From: Diphasiastrum complanatum
Lineage: Eukaryota; Streptophyta; Lycopodiopsida; Lycopodiales; Lycopodiaceae
Assembly: GCA_029204225.1 (NCBI GenBank)
Contig: CM055107.1
Span: forward strand, 20,529,997-20,589,996
DNA: 60,000 nucleotides
Direction of reading: 5' to 3'
Made by a program: the position numbers and the translations under genes. The notes beneath the pieces are model-generated. The model saw nothing but the letters and a program-made list of their open reading frames with translations. It did no database searches and was not told where the DNA came from. Positions 22,343 through 31,744 of this stretch are shown here, piece after piece. Each line of letters starts with the position of its first letter. Within the stretch, counting starts at the first letter, position 1.

Positions 22343-23926
22343 TTAACTTGCTAGTTTTACAACACTACTTTGTTCCAACTTAAGAATGATCTCCATCATC
22401 AGAATAGATCTCTTCTCAAGGATCCTAATATGTACAAAATAGGACACAACATAATTGATATAGATAATAGTGTCCATATAGGATGCTTCACTATTTCTTA
22501 CATCAATTTTACATAGAATCATAAAAATGGTACATGTAAAAGAACATAGAATATCAATTAATGAATTCCTCCATGTATCCATCTCTGGTTTCTCTGTAAA
22601 ATAGCAGCAAACAAGTTGTAAATGAAAGTGATCAACAAGTGTTTGCATGCCTCCTCCACATTTCACTATACATATAGTGAATGCAACATGTATCTCCATG
22701 AATGAACTTCCATCACCACCTTGCCTTTGTAGATCTTCAATCCATGAAAGCCTTTGAGTGAATGAATGCCAAAAAGATGTGTTCCCTACTCCATTTGAAT
22801 GACCAAAACCTGAACTTGAAATACTTGAAGTACCTCCACAAGATTTGCACACAACGCTTGATCCTACAATGTCAACAAGTTGCCAATTTGCCAACACTAG
22901 AATACTAGATCTTGAACTTTGTTCAAAAGAAAACATATTGACCACTTCAATACCTTTCAAGATCTGAATGAATTCATGTACTTGATCATACAAACCAGCA
23001 ATGATAACTATTCCATCTCCAAGATCCAAAGGATGCAAAACTATGGAACTAGTTTTATTGAAATTTGACAATTTCAACACATTGACATAACAATGTTCAT
23101 ACATGAGATTAGGCAAGTGAGGTAGAGTAAGAAGACACTTCCTTGCAGCTCCAAAGACCTTACTTGAACCTTCAAGAACCTGTAAAAACAGATCCAAAAT
23201 GCCTTGACCATTTGTCTCTTCTTTGATGCTTTTCACTAGCTTCGAATTGCCACTTGTCTCTTGGTGTTGATGAAGCAATCCAAGATCAACCTCTTGATCT
23301 TCAAATAAGACATCAAAGATCTTGCATATGTGAACATCTTCAGATCTGAAACTCTGAAGATACTCCCTCTCAAACACATGATTAAGATCCCACAAGATCT
23401 CATCAATGCTCAAATTTGACCCTTCACTATAGTTAGTGAAAACAATGCCACCATCATAAACCAAAAGATAGATTCCAACATTTCCATTTAACATGAAGTA
23501 GAGTATGTGAAGATGAGTATCAAACCTAATCAAAACAGCCCTCTTGAGTTCATAACAAACCTCAATAAGCTCACCAATGATATCTCCCTTGCCTTGAAGA
23601 AGTTGCCACTTGAGTTGCTCCATGTAGTCTTCTTCAACCAACCTTTTGCCATCTTGACCATGAATGAACAATCCACCACAATCATAGAATGCTTTGAGTT
23701 GATGAAGAGATGTTAGATCCATGCTTTGGATCTTCCCAAGAACCACTCTTCCATTGCCCTTTCCTTCACAAGACTCCCTCTTAATGCTAGCACCACAAAA
23801 GTTAGAAACCTCCCTCTTGATAGTTGCACCATAAGAAGTAGAAGACTCTTGAATATTAGAAGCCAAGAAAAGAATCCTTAGTACCTTCAACATAAGAGTG
23901 ATTGAAGTACTCTCTCTTTCAAACAT
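22343..23926 (-). CDS. B1 ORF2, degenerate RT-derived protein of unknown function
   Basis: 527-residue open frame overlapping the end of the gag frame by 40 nt. The part from EEDYMEQLKWQLLQGK onward parallels the copia RT order: YMEQ, then a YELKRAVLIRFDTHL block where copia has YGLKQAPRAWY, then LLVYDGGIVFTNYSE where copia has LLVYVDDIVFTG. The second Asp of the catalytic pair appears lost, so polymerase activity is not expected. Downstream ~300 residues (DLGDGIVIIAGLYDQVH and others) match nothing I recognise. The C-terminal part has a hydrophobic stretch (IDILCSFTCTIFMILCKI). The same frame is open in B2 (37216-38511). The N-terminal ~100 residues are specific to B1. The RT derivation is my inference from motif order. 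Confidence 0.6.
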   Translation of the reverse strand: MFERESTSITLMLKVLRILFLASNIQESSTSYGATIKREVSNFCGASIKRESCEGKGNGRVVLGKIQSMDLTSLHQLKAFYDCGGLFIHGQDGKRLVEEDYMEQLKWQLLQGKGDIIGELIEVCYELKRAVLIRFDTHLHILYFMLNGNVGIYLLVYDGGIVFTNYSEGSNLSIDEILWDLNHVFEREYLQSFRSEDVHICKIFDVLFEDQEVDLGLLHQHQETSGNSKLVKSIKEETNGQGILDLFLQVLEGSSKVFGAARKCLLTLPHLPNLMYEHCYVNVLKLSNFNKTSSIVLHPLDLGDGIVIIAGLYDQVHEFIQILKGIEVVNMFSFEQSSRSSILVLANWQLVDIVGSSVVCKSCGGTSSISSSGFGHSNGVGNTSFWHSFTQRLSWIEDLQRQGGDGSSFMEIHVAFTICIVKCGGGMQTLVDHFHLQLVCCYFTEKPEMDTWRNSLIDILCSFTCTIFMILCKIDVRNSEASYMDTIIYINYVVSYFVHIRILEKRSILMMEIILKLEQSSVVKLAS

Positions 23927-25482
23927 GAACTTCTACTCAATGATTTAGGTAATGAGTCATATGATAATGATTCTTCCTCACTATCGTTCATAAAAACATC
24001 ATTCAAAGTACATCCTACTTTGAACACTTCACATACTTCTCTTCCTTTTGACTTGTGATCTCCCTCACCAAGTCTCATGATAGAAACCTTTGATCTACTC
24101 TTTTTATGAAGAAATGTGACACCACTTGTTGCACAAATGACTTTATCACAAAAAGATGTAAAAGAACCATTTCCTTCAAGCATGCTCAAAGCACCATCAT
24201 CTTTTCCCACATGATTACATACATCAATATGAAAAGAATTAGAAGAACAACCATCTTCTTGCAAAGAATGACACTTAGCATCTCCATCTTTTTCCATATG
24301 AACAAACAAGTCATTAGCAACAATCACTTCCAAAGAAGAATCTTCATCAACTCCATTGATGAAGTTAGCTCCTTCCTTACCTTTTCCATTTTTGCACTTG
24401 CCATCTAGCACCATTGAAGAACCACCAAGCCTTGGAAGTCCATGAGTAGAAGAGTACAAACATGATGCTAATTTAGCTCCACATGACTCCATTTGACTAG
24501 TAGGTAGCACTAGTCCATCTTCAAGATCCAATGGATCCAAAAAATTGACCATAGATTCACCAAAGCTTGCCAAGTTAGCACAACAATTATCATCTCCAAG
24601 AAGTACATTAGATCTCAACCTAGATCTAGCATTTTGTTTCTTATGGCATTCATTTGCAAAATGTCCTTTCACTCCACAATAAAAACATTTGAACTTGGAC
24701 TTATCTTGCTTCCTACTTTGCAAAGAAGAAGAATGCTTTCCATGCTCCAAACTACCTTGCTTGGACCACTTGCCTTTGAACTTGCCCTTTGTGAAAAGAG
24801 CTTCTTCATCTCCACCTTGTGTTGATGCACCACCACCTTTGGCTTGCAACCTATGCTCTTCAGCCACCAAGATCTCTTGCAAGTCATTGACACTTGGCAA
24901 GGACTTTTGTATAGCAAAGCATTGTACAAGGTTAGAATGTTCATCAAGCAAACCATTCAACATGACTTGAACTAGTTCCCCATCCTTTATGCTTTCATCT
25001 ATGCATGCTAGATCATCATTCAAGGATTTAACCTTCAAGACAAATGAATGTGCACTCTCTCCCTCTCTTTGACAACTTTGGAAGATTTGCCTTCTTAGGG
25101 TGAGAACCCTAGATGTGGATTTGGACTCATAGATCTTCTTCAAAGCATTCCATGCTTCACTTGAAGAAGTACATTTACCAACTTCTTTAAGAAGTTCATT
25201 GGTAACATTCATCTTTATGATATGTAAGGCTCTTTTAGCCCTTCTATCAAAATTTAGTTGCTCTTGAAGAATTAGAGGTCTTTCTTCAATTCCCACAACT
25301 ATATCCATTAGCTCATTCAACTCTAGTAAAGACTCCATCCTCACTTTCCAAGTTGAATAGTTTGTAGAGTTTAACCTCTCTTTAGCTTCCAACATGATTC
25401 CACCATTGGATGTCATGATGCTAAAATCTTCTTGTGTCCTTAGGCTCTGTTCTAATGCACCTAGCACTCTCCTTTCTCTCAA
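23887..25482 (-). CDS. B1 gag-like protein with a novel C-terminal extension
   Basis: 531 residues. The likely start is the internal methionine of MTSNGGIMLEAKERL (about residue 23), matching MASNGGIMLESSERL in B2. The UBN2-type gag region carries YSTWKVRMESLLELNELMDI, followed by a CCHC zinc knuckle CFYCGVKGHFANEC. After the knuckle, where B2 has protease and integrase, come about 250 residues without DSGAS, without the integrase DDE triad and without any family I recognise, rich in Ser, Gly, Asp and Cys. Gag would form particles and bind element RNA. The role of the extension is unknown. Confidence 0.7.
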   Translation of the reverse strand: MRERRVLGALEQSLRTQEDFSIMTSNGGIMLEAKERLNSTNYSTWKVRMESLLELNELMDIVVGIEERPLILQEQLNFDRRAKRALHIIKMNVTNELLKEVGKCTSSSEAWNALKKIYESKSTSRVLTLRRQIFQSCQREGESAHSFVLKVKSLNDDLACIDESIKDGELVQVMLNGLLDEHSNLVQCFAIQKSLPSVNDLQEILVAEEHRLQAKGGGASTQGGDEEALFTKGKFKGKWSKQGSLEHGKHSSSLQSRKQDKSKFKCFYCGVKGHFANECHKKQNARSRLRSNVLLGDDNCCANLASFGESMVNFLDPLDLEDGLVLPTSQMESCGAKLASCLYSSTHGLPRLGGSSMVLDGKCKNGKGKEGANFINGVDEDSSLEVIVANDLFVHMEKDGDAKCHSLQEDGCSSNSFHIDVCNHVGKDDGALSMLEGNGSFTSFCDKVICATSGVTFLHKKSRSKVSIMRLGEGDHKSKGREVCEVFKVGCTLNDVFMNDSEEESLSYDSLPKSLSRSSCLKERVLQSLLC

Positions 25483-26576
25483 TAAATGAAGAAGGAGAAG
25501 ATCTTAAAAGATTTAGAACCCTAAATGACCTCTATCTTGAAACTATTTGGCTTTCAAGCATAGAAAGGAAGATTGAAACACATGCAACACTTTGCACACA
25601 CTAAGAATGGATTACAAACTCAAACCAACCTGAACACACTCTTGCTTAAGCTCTCAAACTTTCCAGCAAGTGACCAAATCAAGTTATGGTGTGAAGAGTT
25701 ACTTTCATTCTTAGAAAATACCCAAAACTAGGATGCCAAAATTACCTAGTAATGAACAAACTTGATCAACATATGATCACCACACTAAGATATTGATTCA
25801 ACCTGTAAAACCACATGTAAACCACACTTCTAAAAGTTTATAAACTCCAGCAAGTGATAAATACAAGATTTAGAGGTGAATGAATGAGCACACTTAGTGA
25901 ATCACAAGACTAGCTTCACTATCTTGTCAAATCTTGGTGTTTAGATGTAGATCTAAGATCACTTCACATGAGAATGTTCCTCAACCTGTTAAGAACCTGA
26001 AAACACACTTGCATAATGGTTAACACCTTCCAGCAAATGCTCCAATCAAATTACATAAGGAGAGTTACTTACATGCTCAACAAAGTACACCAAAATTTAT
26101 GCCAAAATTGATGACAATCTTTACAATATGCTCTTCACAATGGAGCTTGCAATATGTTCACCCAAAAAGGGGATCTTTCATCCAAATGGGAGCTTTGCTC
26201 AGCCTTTAGGAGAATTACAACTCACTCAAAAGAGCATTTGTCATCCACTTAAGGAGAAGTTTCATCCACTTAAGGAGAGTGTTCATCCAAGAATGGAGAT
26301 TGTCAACAATAGGATTGAAAAGAACATTGTTAGTATTGAATATGCACAAGCCTCACAATCACAAATGATTAGGTGTTATGATCTGATCCAAAATAGTTTC
26401 TTTTCAGCCTCTGATCTTCAATAGACCTGAAATATGCTTTTGATCCACAAGTTCAACTCACAAAACAAAGGTTAGTAAGATTTGATCAACAAAGCAATGC
26501 AAAATCATGCTAGAACTTGATCAAACATCCAAATATCACCAAAAATGGAATACTTACTGTAAATAGAAGCCAACCA
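25483..26576 (-). other. B1 leader
   Basis: Noncoding leader of about 1.1 kb. From about 25557 to the LTR it is almost identical to the B2 leader (41390-42405). An antisense open frame at 26128-26424 exists in both copies, but only because the DNA is near-identical. It contains a short internal duplication CATCCACTTAAGGAGA. Confidence 0.7.
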
Positions 26577-26588
26577 GCTCTGATACCA
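26577..26588 (-). promoter_or_regulatory. B1 primer-binding site
   Basis: GCTCTGATACCA, complement of TGGTATCAGAGC (initiator-Met tRNA type), directly abutting the 5' LTR. Confidence 0.9.
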
Positions 26589-27235
26589 TGTGAAAAATAC
26601 AGATCCTAAGTGGATCTAAACTCCAAGATCATTGGCTTGAATGCTTGCACTCCAAACTACATAAGCTAGGAATTGGCAACACATTCTATGCTACCTAGAA
26701 TGCAAAGAACTTGATCAAAAAGCATTTATCACAAATGGAAACTTCCATAAACATCAAGTGCGGCCAAAAATAGCATTATACAGTCCATAATACATCAGCC
26801 TACCACTTTTGGAAAGCACCTAAGATCATACACACAAAGCTTGAACTCAATCACTACACAATGCCAACAATGGAAGGAGAACCCAATAGAAAAATCTCTC
26901 ATTAAGCAAATGAATACAATGGATCTGCTCCAACCTGTTTCTCCACGGCCTACCTGCTATATATAGCTGAGAGAGATGACTCTCTCTCCTCTCTCTAGAC
27001 CCTCCTTACCTAAAATATGCCCTATATAGGTAAAATTGGCATATATGTCCAAAATACATGAAAATGGACTCATTTCGAAGTTCTTGAAGTTTGACACTTC
27101 TTCATACTGAAAAAATACACTTACTAAAAATATCTAGACCTGTTTCACACGTGTGAAAAGTCAGATCCTAAACTATGTGCCATTTTTAGCAATTTTGGCC
27201 TAAAACTAGACAAGGAAATGTTGACAATTTTCACA
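26589..27235 (-). repeat. B1 5' LTR
   Basis: 647 bp, same length as the 3' LTR, with about two mismatches. The CACGTG-centred palindrome is at 27143-27158. Confidence 0.95.
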
Positions 27236-28138
27236 CATATGACAAAAAAAAAACGAACACGAAAGATTCACGAACGAGAATCTTTTGCGGTCCAACACGA
27301 GAAAGTCAAACGACGGAAACAAAACCAACGATGCGACACGAAAAATGTCGCGAAACCCTTTTCTGCCCTCATGCTCAATGGAGTACCAGCAAAGATCATG
27401 CAAGTACCCAGAAGTACAGATATCTGATCTGATGGCATGATGTCAGCAGATACACCCTAGGTTGTGGCTAATCTGCCACTCTTGTAATGTCCTAAATAGT
27501 TGTAGATGCTTAATCACTCTCATCTTAAAAGTTACATAGAGCGACTATATACTTACTGGATGATACTTGGCACATACTGAAGAGCATATAGATAGATGTA
27601 TGTAGTAGTCTGATGCTAGTAAGCAATCAAGACGAAATACAGACGAGAAGTCCGCCTGCATGCAAGACGTGTTCTGTGATCAGGATCCATAGAGATCCAC
27701 AGGTCCGCTAGTAAGAGAGACATCCATTCGTGAGACAACTGTGTTTTCTCTCACGCCAACGCACTGCGTGGATATGCATGCAGTGCCCTGAAGAACAAGA
27801 AGAAAAATCAATAGATGATCTTGTAGCCATTGTGCACATGTCAATCTATGATGTATGATCTTGAATGCAATTGTGTCTACTGTTATTCGGGTGTCTGATT
27901 CTCACATTCATTTTTAATTCTGCACATTGAATGAACTTGTTGAATGCTGCATTATTTTATAAACGTAAGTCAGCAGTGCCTGACTACATTCTGGAGGACT
28001 GTAGGAGTGATTCAGTTGGCAGTGTCCAGCGATCACATTTGAACTCCATCCGAAACGCATTGGATCGCGGTTGCTTCACTTTCGCGACAGTTTCGCGATT
28101 GTTTCGTGACCGCGACATCATTCATCATTTTGTATCAG

Positions 28139-28150
28139 TGGTATCAGAGG
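28139..28150 (+). promoter_or_regulatory. D1 primer-binding site
   Basis: TGGTATCAGAGG, one base after the LTR terminus CA. It differs at one position from the usual TGGTATCAGAGC. Confidence 0.8.
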
Positions 28151-28252
28151 AGGTTATCCTATCATATTCTGACATAGCCAAGAAGCTAGCAGATCCAGGA
28201 GGCCAAGCATTCAAACAAACACCCATCAACGAGAGAACAAACTTCAGAAGCA

Positions 28253-29094
28253 ATGGCTTCAATCAACAGCATGCAGAGCAAGATCTGCACAATTCTTGAT
28301 TCTTCAGGATCTAACTTTCTAGCCTAGAATATTAAGACATCACTCATACTTAAGGGTGAAGGACTCTTCCCTTGGGTGGATGGCACAGAAGAGATGCCTA
28401 TGACACCAGGCAAGGAACTACGTGAATGGAGGGAGAAAAACGACAAGGTAGTAGTCTTGCTATCATCTTCCATCGAAGATAGTCTCACACTTGACCTGGC
28501 AACACTCTCCAAAGCTAAAGAGATGTGGGATGCATTGCTCACCAGATTTCAAACGAAATCAAGAAGTCAAATCATGATGCTGGAAGATCAGCTGACGAAT
28601 AGCTTTGGAGCAGAGAATGCAGTGTCAGTTGAGAAGCAGCTCACGTACCTGTTGAGAGCCTTACCCAGATCATTCGAAACGACGAGAGCCCTGCTCGCGA
28701 AAGATCCTACTATGAACCTTGAAAAGGCGATTGTCGAGATTCGAGAGGAAGTCGAGGCCAGAGAACATCTTGATCACAAAGATGGTTCTGACCAGGCCCT
28801 CTACGGCAACAAAGAAAAATCCAAGAAGCAATTTAAGCCTAAAAGGGAATCAAATCAGAGGCAGGATCGTGATCAACAAGCGAGGGGAACAAGCAAAAGT
28901 AACTGGAAGAGCAAAAGGAGGTCGAAGCAGCAAGGTGCAGACAAGAAGACTTGCGTGAGATGCAGAAGAGACGGACATACAATAGATACATGTTGGCTCA
29001 ATCCCAAGATTGAGTGTATCCACTGCCACAAGAAGGGTCATGCAGCCATGGATTCTCGTCAAAAATTGAGGAACAAGTCAGTGCAGAACCGATA
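28253..29094 (+). pseudogene. D1 gag with one internal stop
   Basis: Begins ATG-GCT-TCA (MASINSMQ) 100 nt after the primer site. An in-frame TAG at 28325-28327 breaks it, then a 239-codon open frame continues in phase. The gag core has LTLDLATLSKAKEMWDALLT and LLRALPRSFETTRALLAKDP. A zinc knuckle CVRCRRDGHTIDTC follows, and a second Cys/His box has lost its last Cys (CIHCHKKGHAAMDS). Confidence 0.75.
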
Positions 29095-29143
29095 GGAGAA
29101 CAACAATAGTTCATTCTATGTCGAGGAGCCCGAGAGCTCAAAG

Positions 29144-30599
29144 ATGGGTGAAGAAAGAACGAACAAAAACTGTTCGACCGCCTACATCTATGAAGACATG
29201 TGTGTAGTGTCGACATCTGACACACATGAGGTGATCCAAGATTCAAGAGCCACCTCACACTTCGTGACATCAAGACGAATAATGTCTGATTTCAGAAGTG
29301 CAGATCCTTCAAGATTCATAGTTCTTGGAGATGGATCTAGAGATCAAGTAAACGGTATTGGTTATTGTGGCTCAACACCAATGATAGAGACAGACGACTT
29401 GATGTTCTGTTCGTGCCTACTCTGCAACAAGACTTGCTCTCTGTAGCAAGAATAGCAAATGCAGGGATGCGTGTGATGTTTTCTGACAAAGCATGCAACG
29501 TGGGTGATGCCAATACCAATACTCTTATCGCTCAAGGCTGATGGAAAAGAAACCTATATCATCTGAAGGTATGCCTACCTGCAGATCAGGTGCATCAGAC
29601 TCATGATGACCAGCCAGACACTCTGTGGCACATGAGACTCTGCCACATGAACTCAATGGCACTCTATCAAGCAAGCCATCATGGAGCAATAACAAGGATC
29701 AACATCTCAAATGCAACCAGTTTGACCACCTGTGATGCATGTTTGAAGGGCAAGATGTCACACATTCCATTCATCAAAGACTCCTACAGAACGACTAAGA
29801 TTCTCTAGTTAGTGCATTCTGACATTTGCGGACCATTCAATGTGATCTTAGTAGGAGGTTCAAGTATTATATAGCCTTCATTGATGATTATTATAGCAAA
29901 TTTGCCAGAGTGTACTTTACTCAAAATAAATCTGAAGCACTTGATAAATTCACAGAATATGTGAATTGGGCTAAAAGATGTACATGCAGCAAAGTGAAAC
30001 AGATCAAGACAGATCGAGGTGGCGAATACATCTTGAATCGCTTCACTGACTTCTGTAATGATCATGGCGTCATTCATAGAAGAACCACAACCTTCACACC
30101 ATAGCACAATGGTGTTGCAGAAAGGAAGAACAGAACTCTGATGGAAGCAACCAAATGTATGATGGCCTACTCAAAGGCTCCAAAGGTACTATGGGCTGAA
30201 GCAGTAGCTACATCCGCATACATCCAGAACAGGACAGGTAAGTCTGGTGTCCCTCACATGACACCACACGAGCTATGGTGGGGTAGAAAGCCCAACTTGT
30301 CTCATGTCAGAATCTTTGGCTGTGTAGCTTATGCACGTATTCCTGATAAGCTTCAAAAGAAGCTTGATGAGAAAGCCGAGCTGGGATTTCTGGTAGGTTA
30401 TGACAACAATTCGTCATACTACAAAGTCTACATGCTAGACACGAACACTATGAAAATAGTGAGAGATGTCAGATTTGATGAGAGCAGGACAATGGCCAAC
30501 GACGGCCCTGTCAGCTTTGAAGTTTCAATGAGACAGTACTATGACCTGCCACCAATGACTGAGGGAGCAGAGGACGAGTATGAAAACGAAAATTTTTGA
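29144..30599 (+). pseudogene. D1 protease and integrase, frameshifted
   Basis: 29144-29446 holds a protease-like stretch where the active site reads DSRATSHF rather than DSGAT. 29590-29808 holds the pre-integrase zinc region (LWHMRLCHMN and CDACLKGK). 29826-30104 holds integrase core pieces with IAFIDDYYSKFARVYF and TDRGGEY. 30141-30599 continues after a stop with ATKCMMAYSKAPKVLWAEAV and the integrase tail (HVRIFGCVAYARIP). At least three frameshifts or stops break it. Similarity ends at the TGA near 30599, before RT. Confidence 0.8.
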
Positions 30600-30689
30600 G
30601 CAAAAAGTACATATACAAAACTTAAATGCATTAGCTTATAGAAACTTTCATCTTGTTTTTTTGGAGATTGAAACTCGCCTGCAAAATTC

Positions 30690-31285
30690 ATTATCATCAA
30701 ACCAAATGTACAAAAAAGTAAGGAAACAATTCAATTAACAATACTGTTTATAATTATTTCAAAGAAAGATTATGAGAAAATTATTTAAAAAAACATTTCA
30801 CAACATGCTTGTCAAAAGAAAAATGCATCATTGTAATCTTATTTTTAAAATTTAGTACCAATATTTGTATTGAATATCACATTGTTTAACTTTTGTCTTG
30901 CTATAATCCATGATATATTATATTCTTTTCATATCATTAAGATGCGCACTCTTGTTTATTGCTGGCATATGTTCTTCAAAAAATATTGTCTTCAAACCAA
31001 CTGTACAACAGAAGCAAATTAGTATTTGAATAAAAAATATTGTTTTGAATTTTTTTTAAAGAAATATCTTCACAATCTAAATTAAAAAGAAAAAACATTC
31101 CAGATTATGCTTGAAAAAAATGTTTCTTGTGAAATAGACCACCTACTCTTATTTCAAAGTTTGTACAAAAATTTGTCCTATTTACCCGCATTTTTTACTA
31201 CTGTGTCGACATAATCCACAACATCTTTCTCTTTCATACCATCAAAATGCGCACTCTCTTCATTTGATGGCATTTGTTCTTCTTG
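30690..31285. repeat. Diverged tandem duplication, ~305-bp unit
   Basis: Two AT-rich copies, each opening with a TCAAACCAA-TGTACAA block (30692 and 30991) and closing with ATGCGCACTCT-TTGCTGGCATATGTTCTTC or ATGCGCACTCT-GATGGCATTTGTTCTTC (about 30943-30977 and 31247-31283). Many substitutions separate them. Confidence 0.6.
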
Positions 31286-31744
31286 GAAATCTGCAAGCAG
31301 GAGTTCATGATAGAGAATACTTTCTATCAATGTATTTTCTTTGTCATCCTCTTGTGTTTGCTGAATATCATCTAGATTTACGTTTTCTTCTAGAAATTTG
31401 TAGGCACAATTGAGGAAGTGGCCACCTTATCCCCTGATTGTTAATGATCTACGTTTTTTCTTCCATTATTTTTTGCCTCCATTTTTTTTGGCTAAACTGG
31501 GTATCATGGTCACCATAGTTGAGCAATAGGCCTTGAACAAACATTTTTTTTCATTGTTGCACACCAAGACGATCGTTTGCATATCACCCCTTTCTCCATT
31601 GGGCCCATTTGTGTCAATGCACCACTTGTTTGTGTTTGAGGTTACACAACGATCACAATGAGCTTCAATATATGGAAGCTCGTAAATAAAGTGTTCTTGA
31701 GTTTGATTTTTTTTGTGGTAGAGCTTTTCAATCATTGATTCCAT
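31195..31744 (-). pseudogene. Unrecognised minus-strand frames, possibly one broken gene
   Basis: 31466-31744 encodes 92 residues with a Cys-His cluster (EAHCDRCVTSNTNKWCID). After stops and a frame change, a second open stretch of roughly 80 residues continues to about 31195, with FLNCAYKFLEENVNLDDIQQ and ENTLIESILYHELLLADFQE. I recognise no family. The acidic, helix-like second part lies partly in the ~305-bp tandem duplication. It could be a decayed host or transposon gene, or chance. Confidence 0.3.

Larger units (their letters stand above)
21683..27235 (-). mobile_element. Complete non-autonomous copia element B1
   Basis: 5,553 bp, bounded by 647-bp LTRs and flanked by the 5-bp target duplication CATAT (21678-21682 and 27236-27240). 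The primer site is at 26577-26588 and a polypurine tract at 22330-22341. By eye the two LTRs differ at about two positions, so insertion is recent. Inside are a gag ORF and a second ORF with a degenerate RT-like part. No protease DSG motif, integrase core or intact YVDD box is present, so the element must have used another element's enzymes. Confidence 0.92.
27430..30599 (+). mobile_element. 5' half of a decayed copia element, D1
   Basis: Plus-strand element with a 5' LTR that ends ...TGTATCA at 28137, a primer site (28139-28150), gag (28253-29094) and protease-integrase fragments to 30599. RT, RNase H and 3' LTR are absent. AT-rich DNA follows directly. The LTR's left end is not determined; 27430 is a guess within the 27.3-27.5 kb interval. 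Confidence 0.7.

Noticed and set aside
22343-23926. Sirevirus-type envelope-like ORF
   Set aside because: The C-terminal hydrophobic stretch invites this, but the ORF occupies the RT position and follows RT motif order rather than lying after RNase H.
26128-26424. Plus-strand open frame present in both B leaders (also 41927-42253)
   Set aside because: The DNA of the two leaders is nearly identical, so conservation is not evidence of coding. The frame is antisense to the element and has no motif.
26577-26588. tRNA gene suggested by the initiator-Met match
   Set aside because: Only the 12-nt complement of the tRNA 3' end is present, next to an LTR. It is a primer site.
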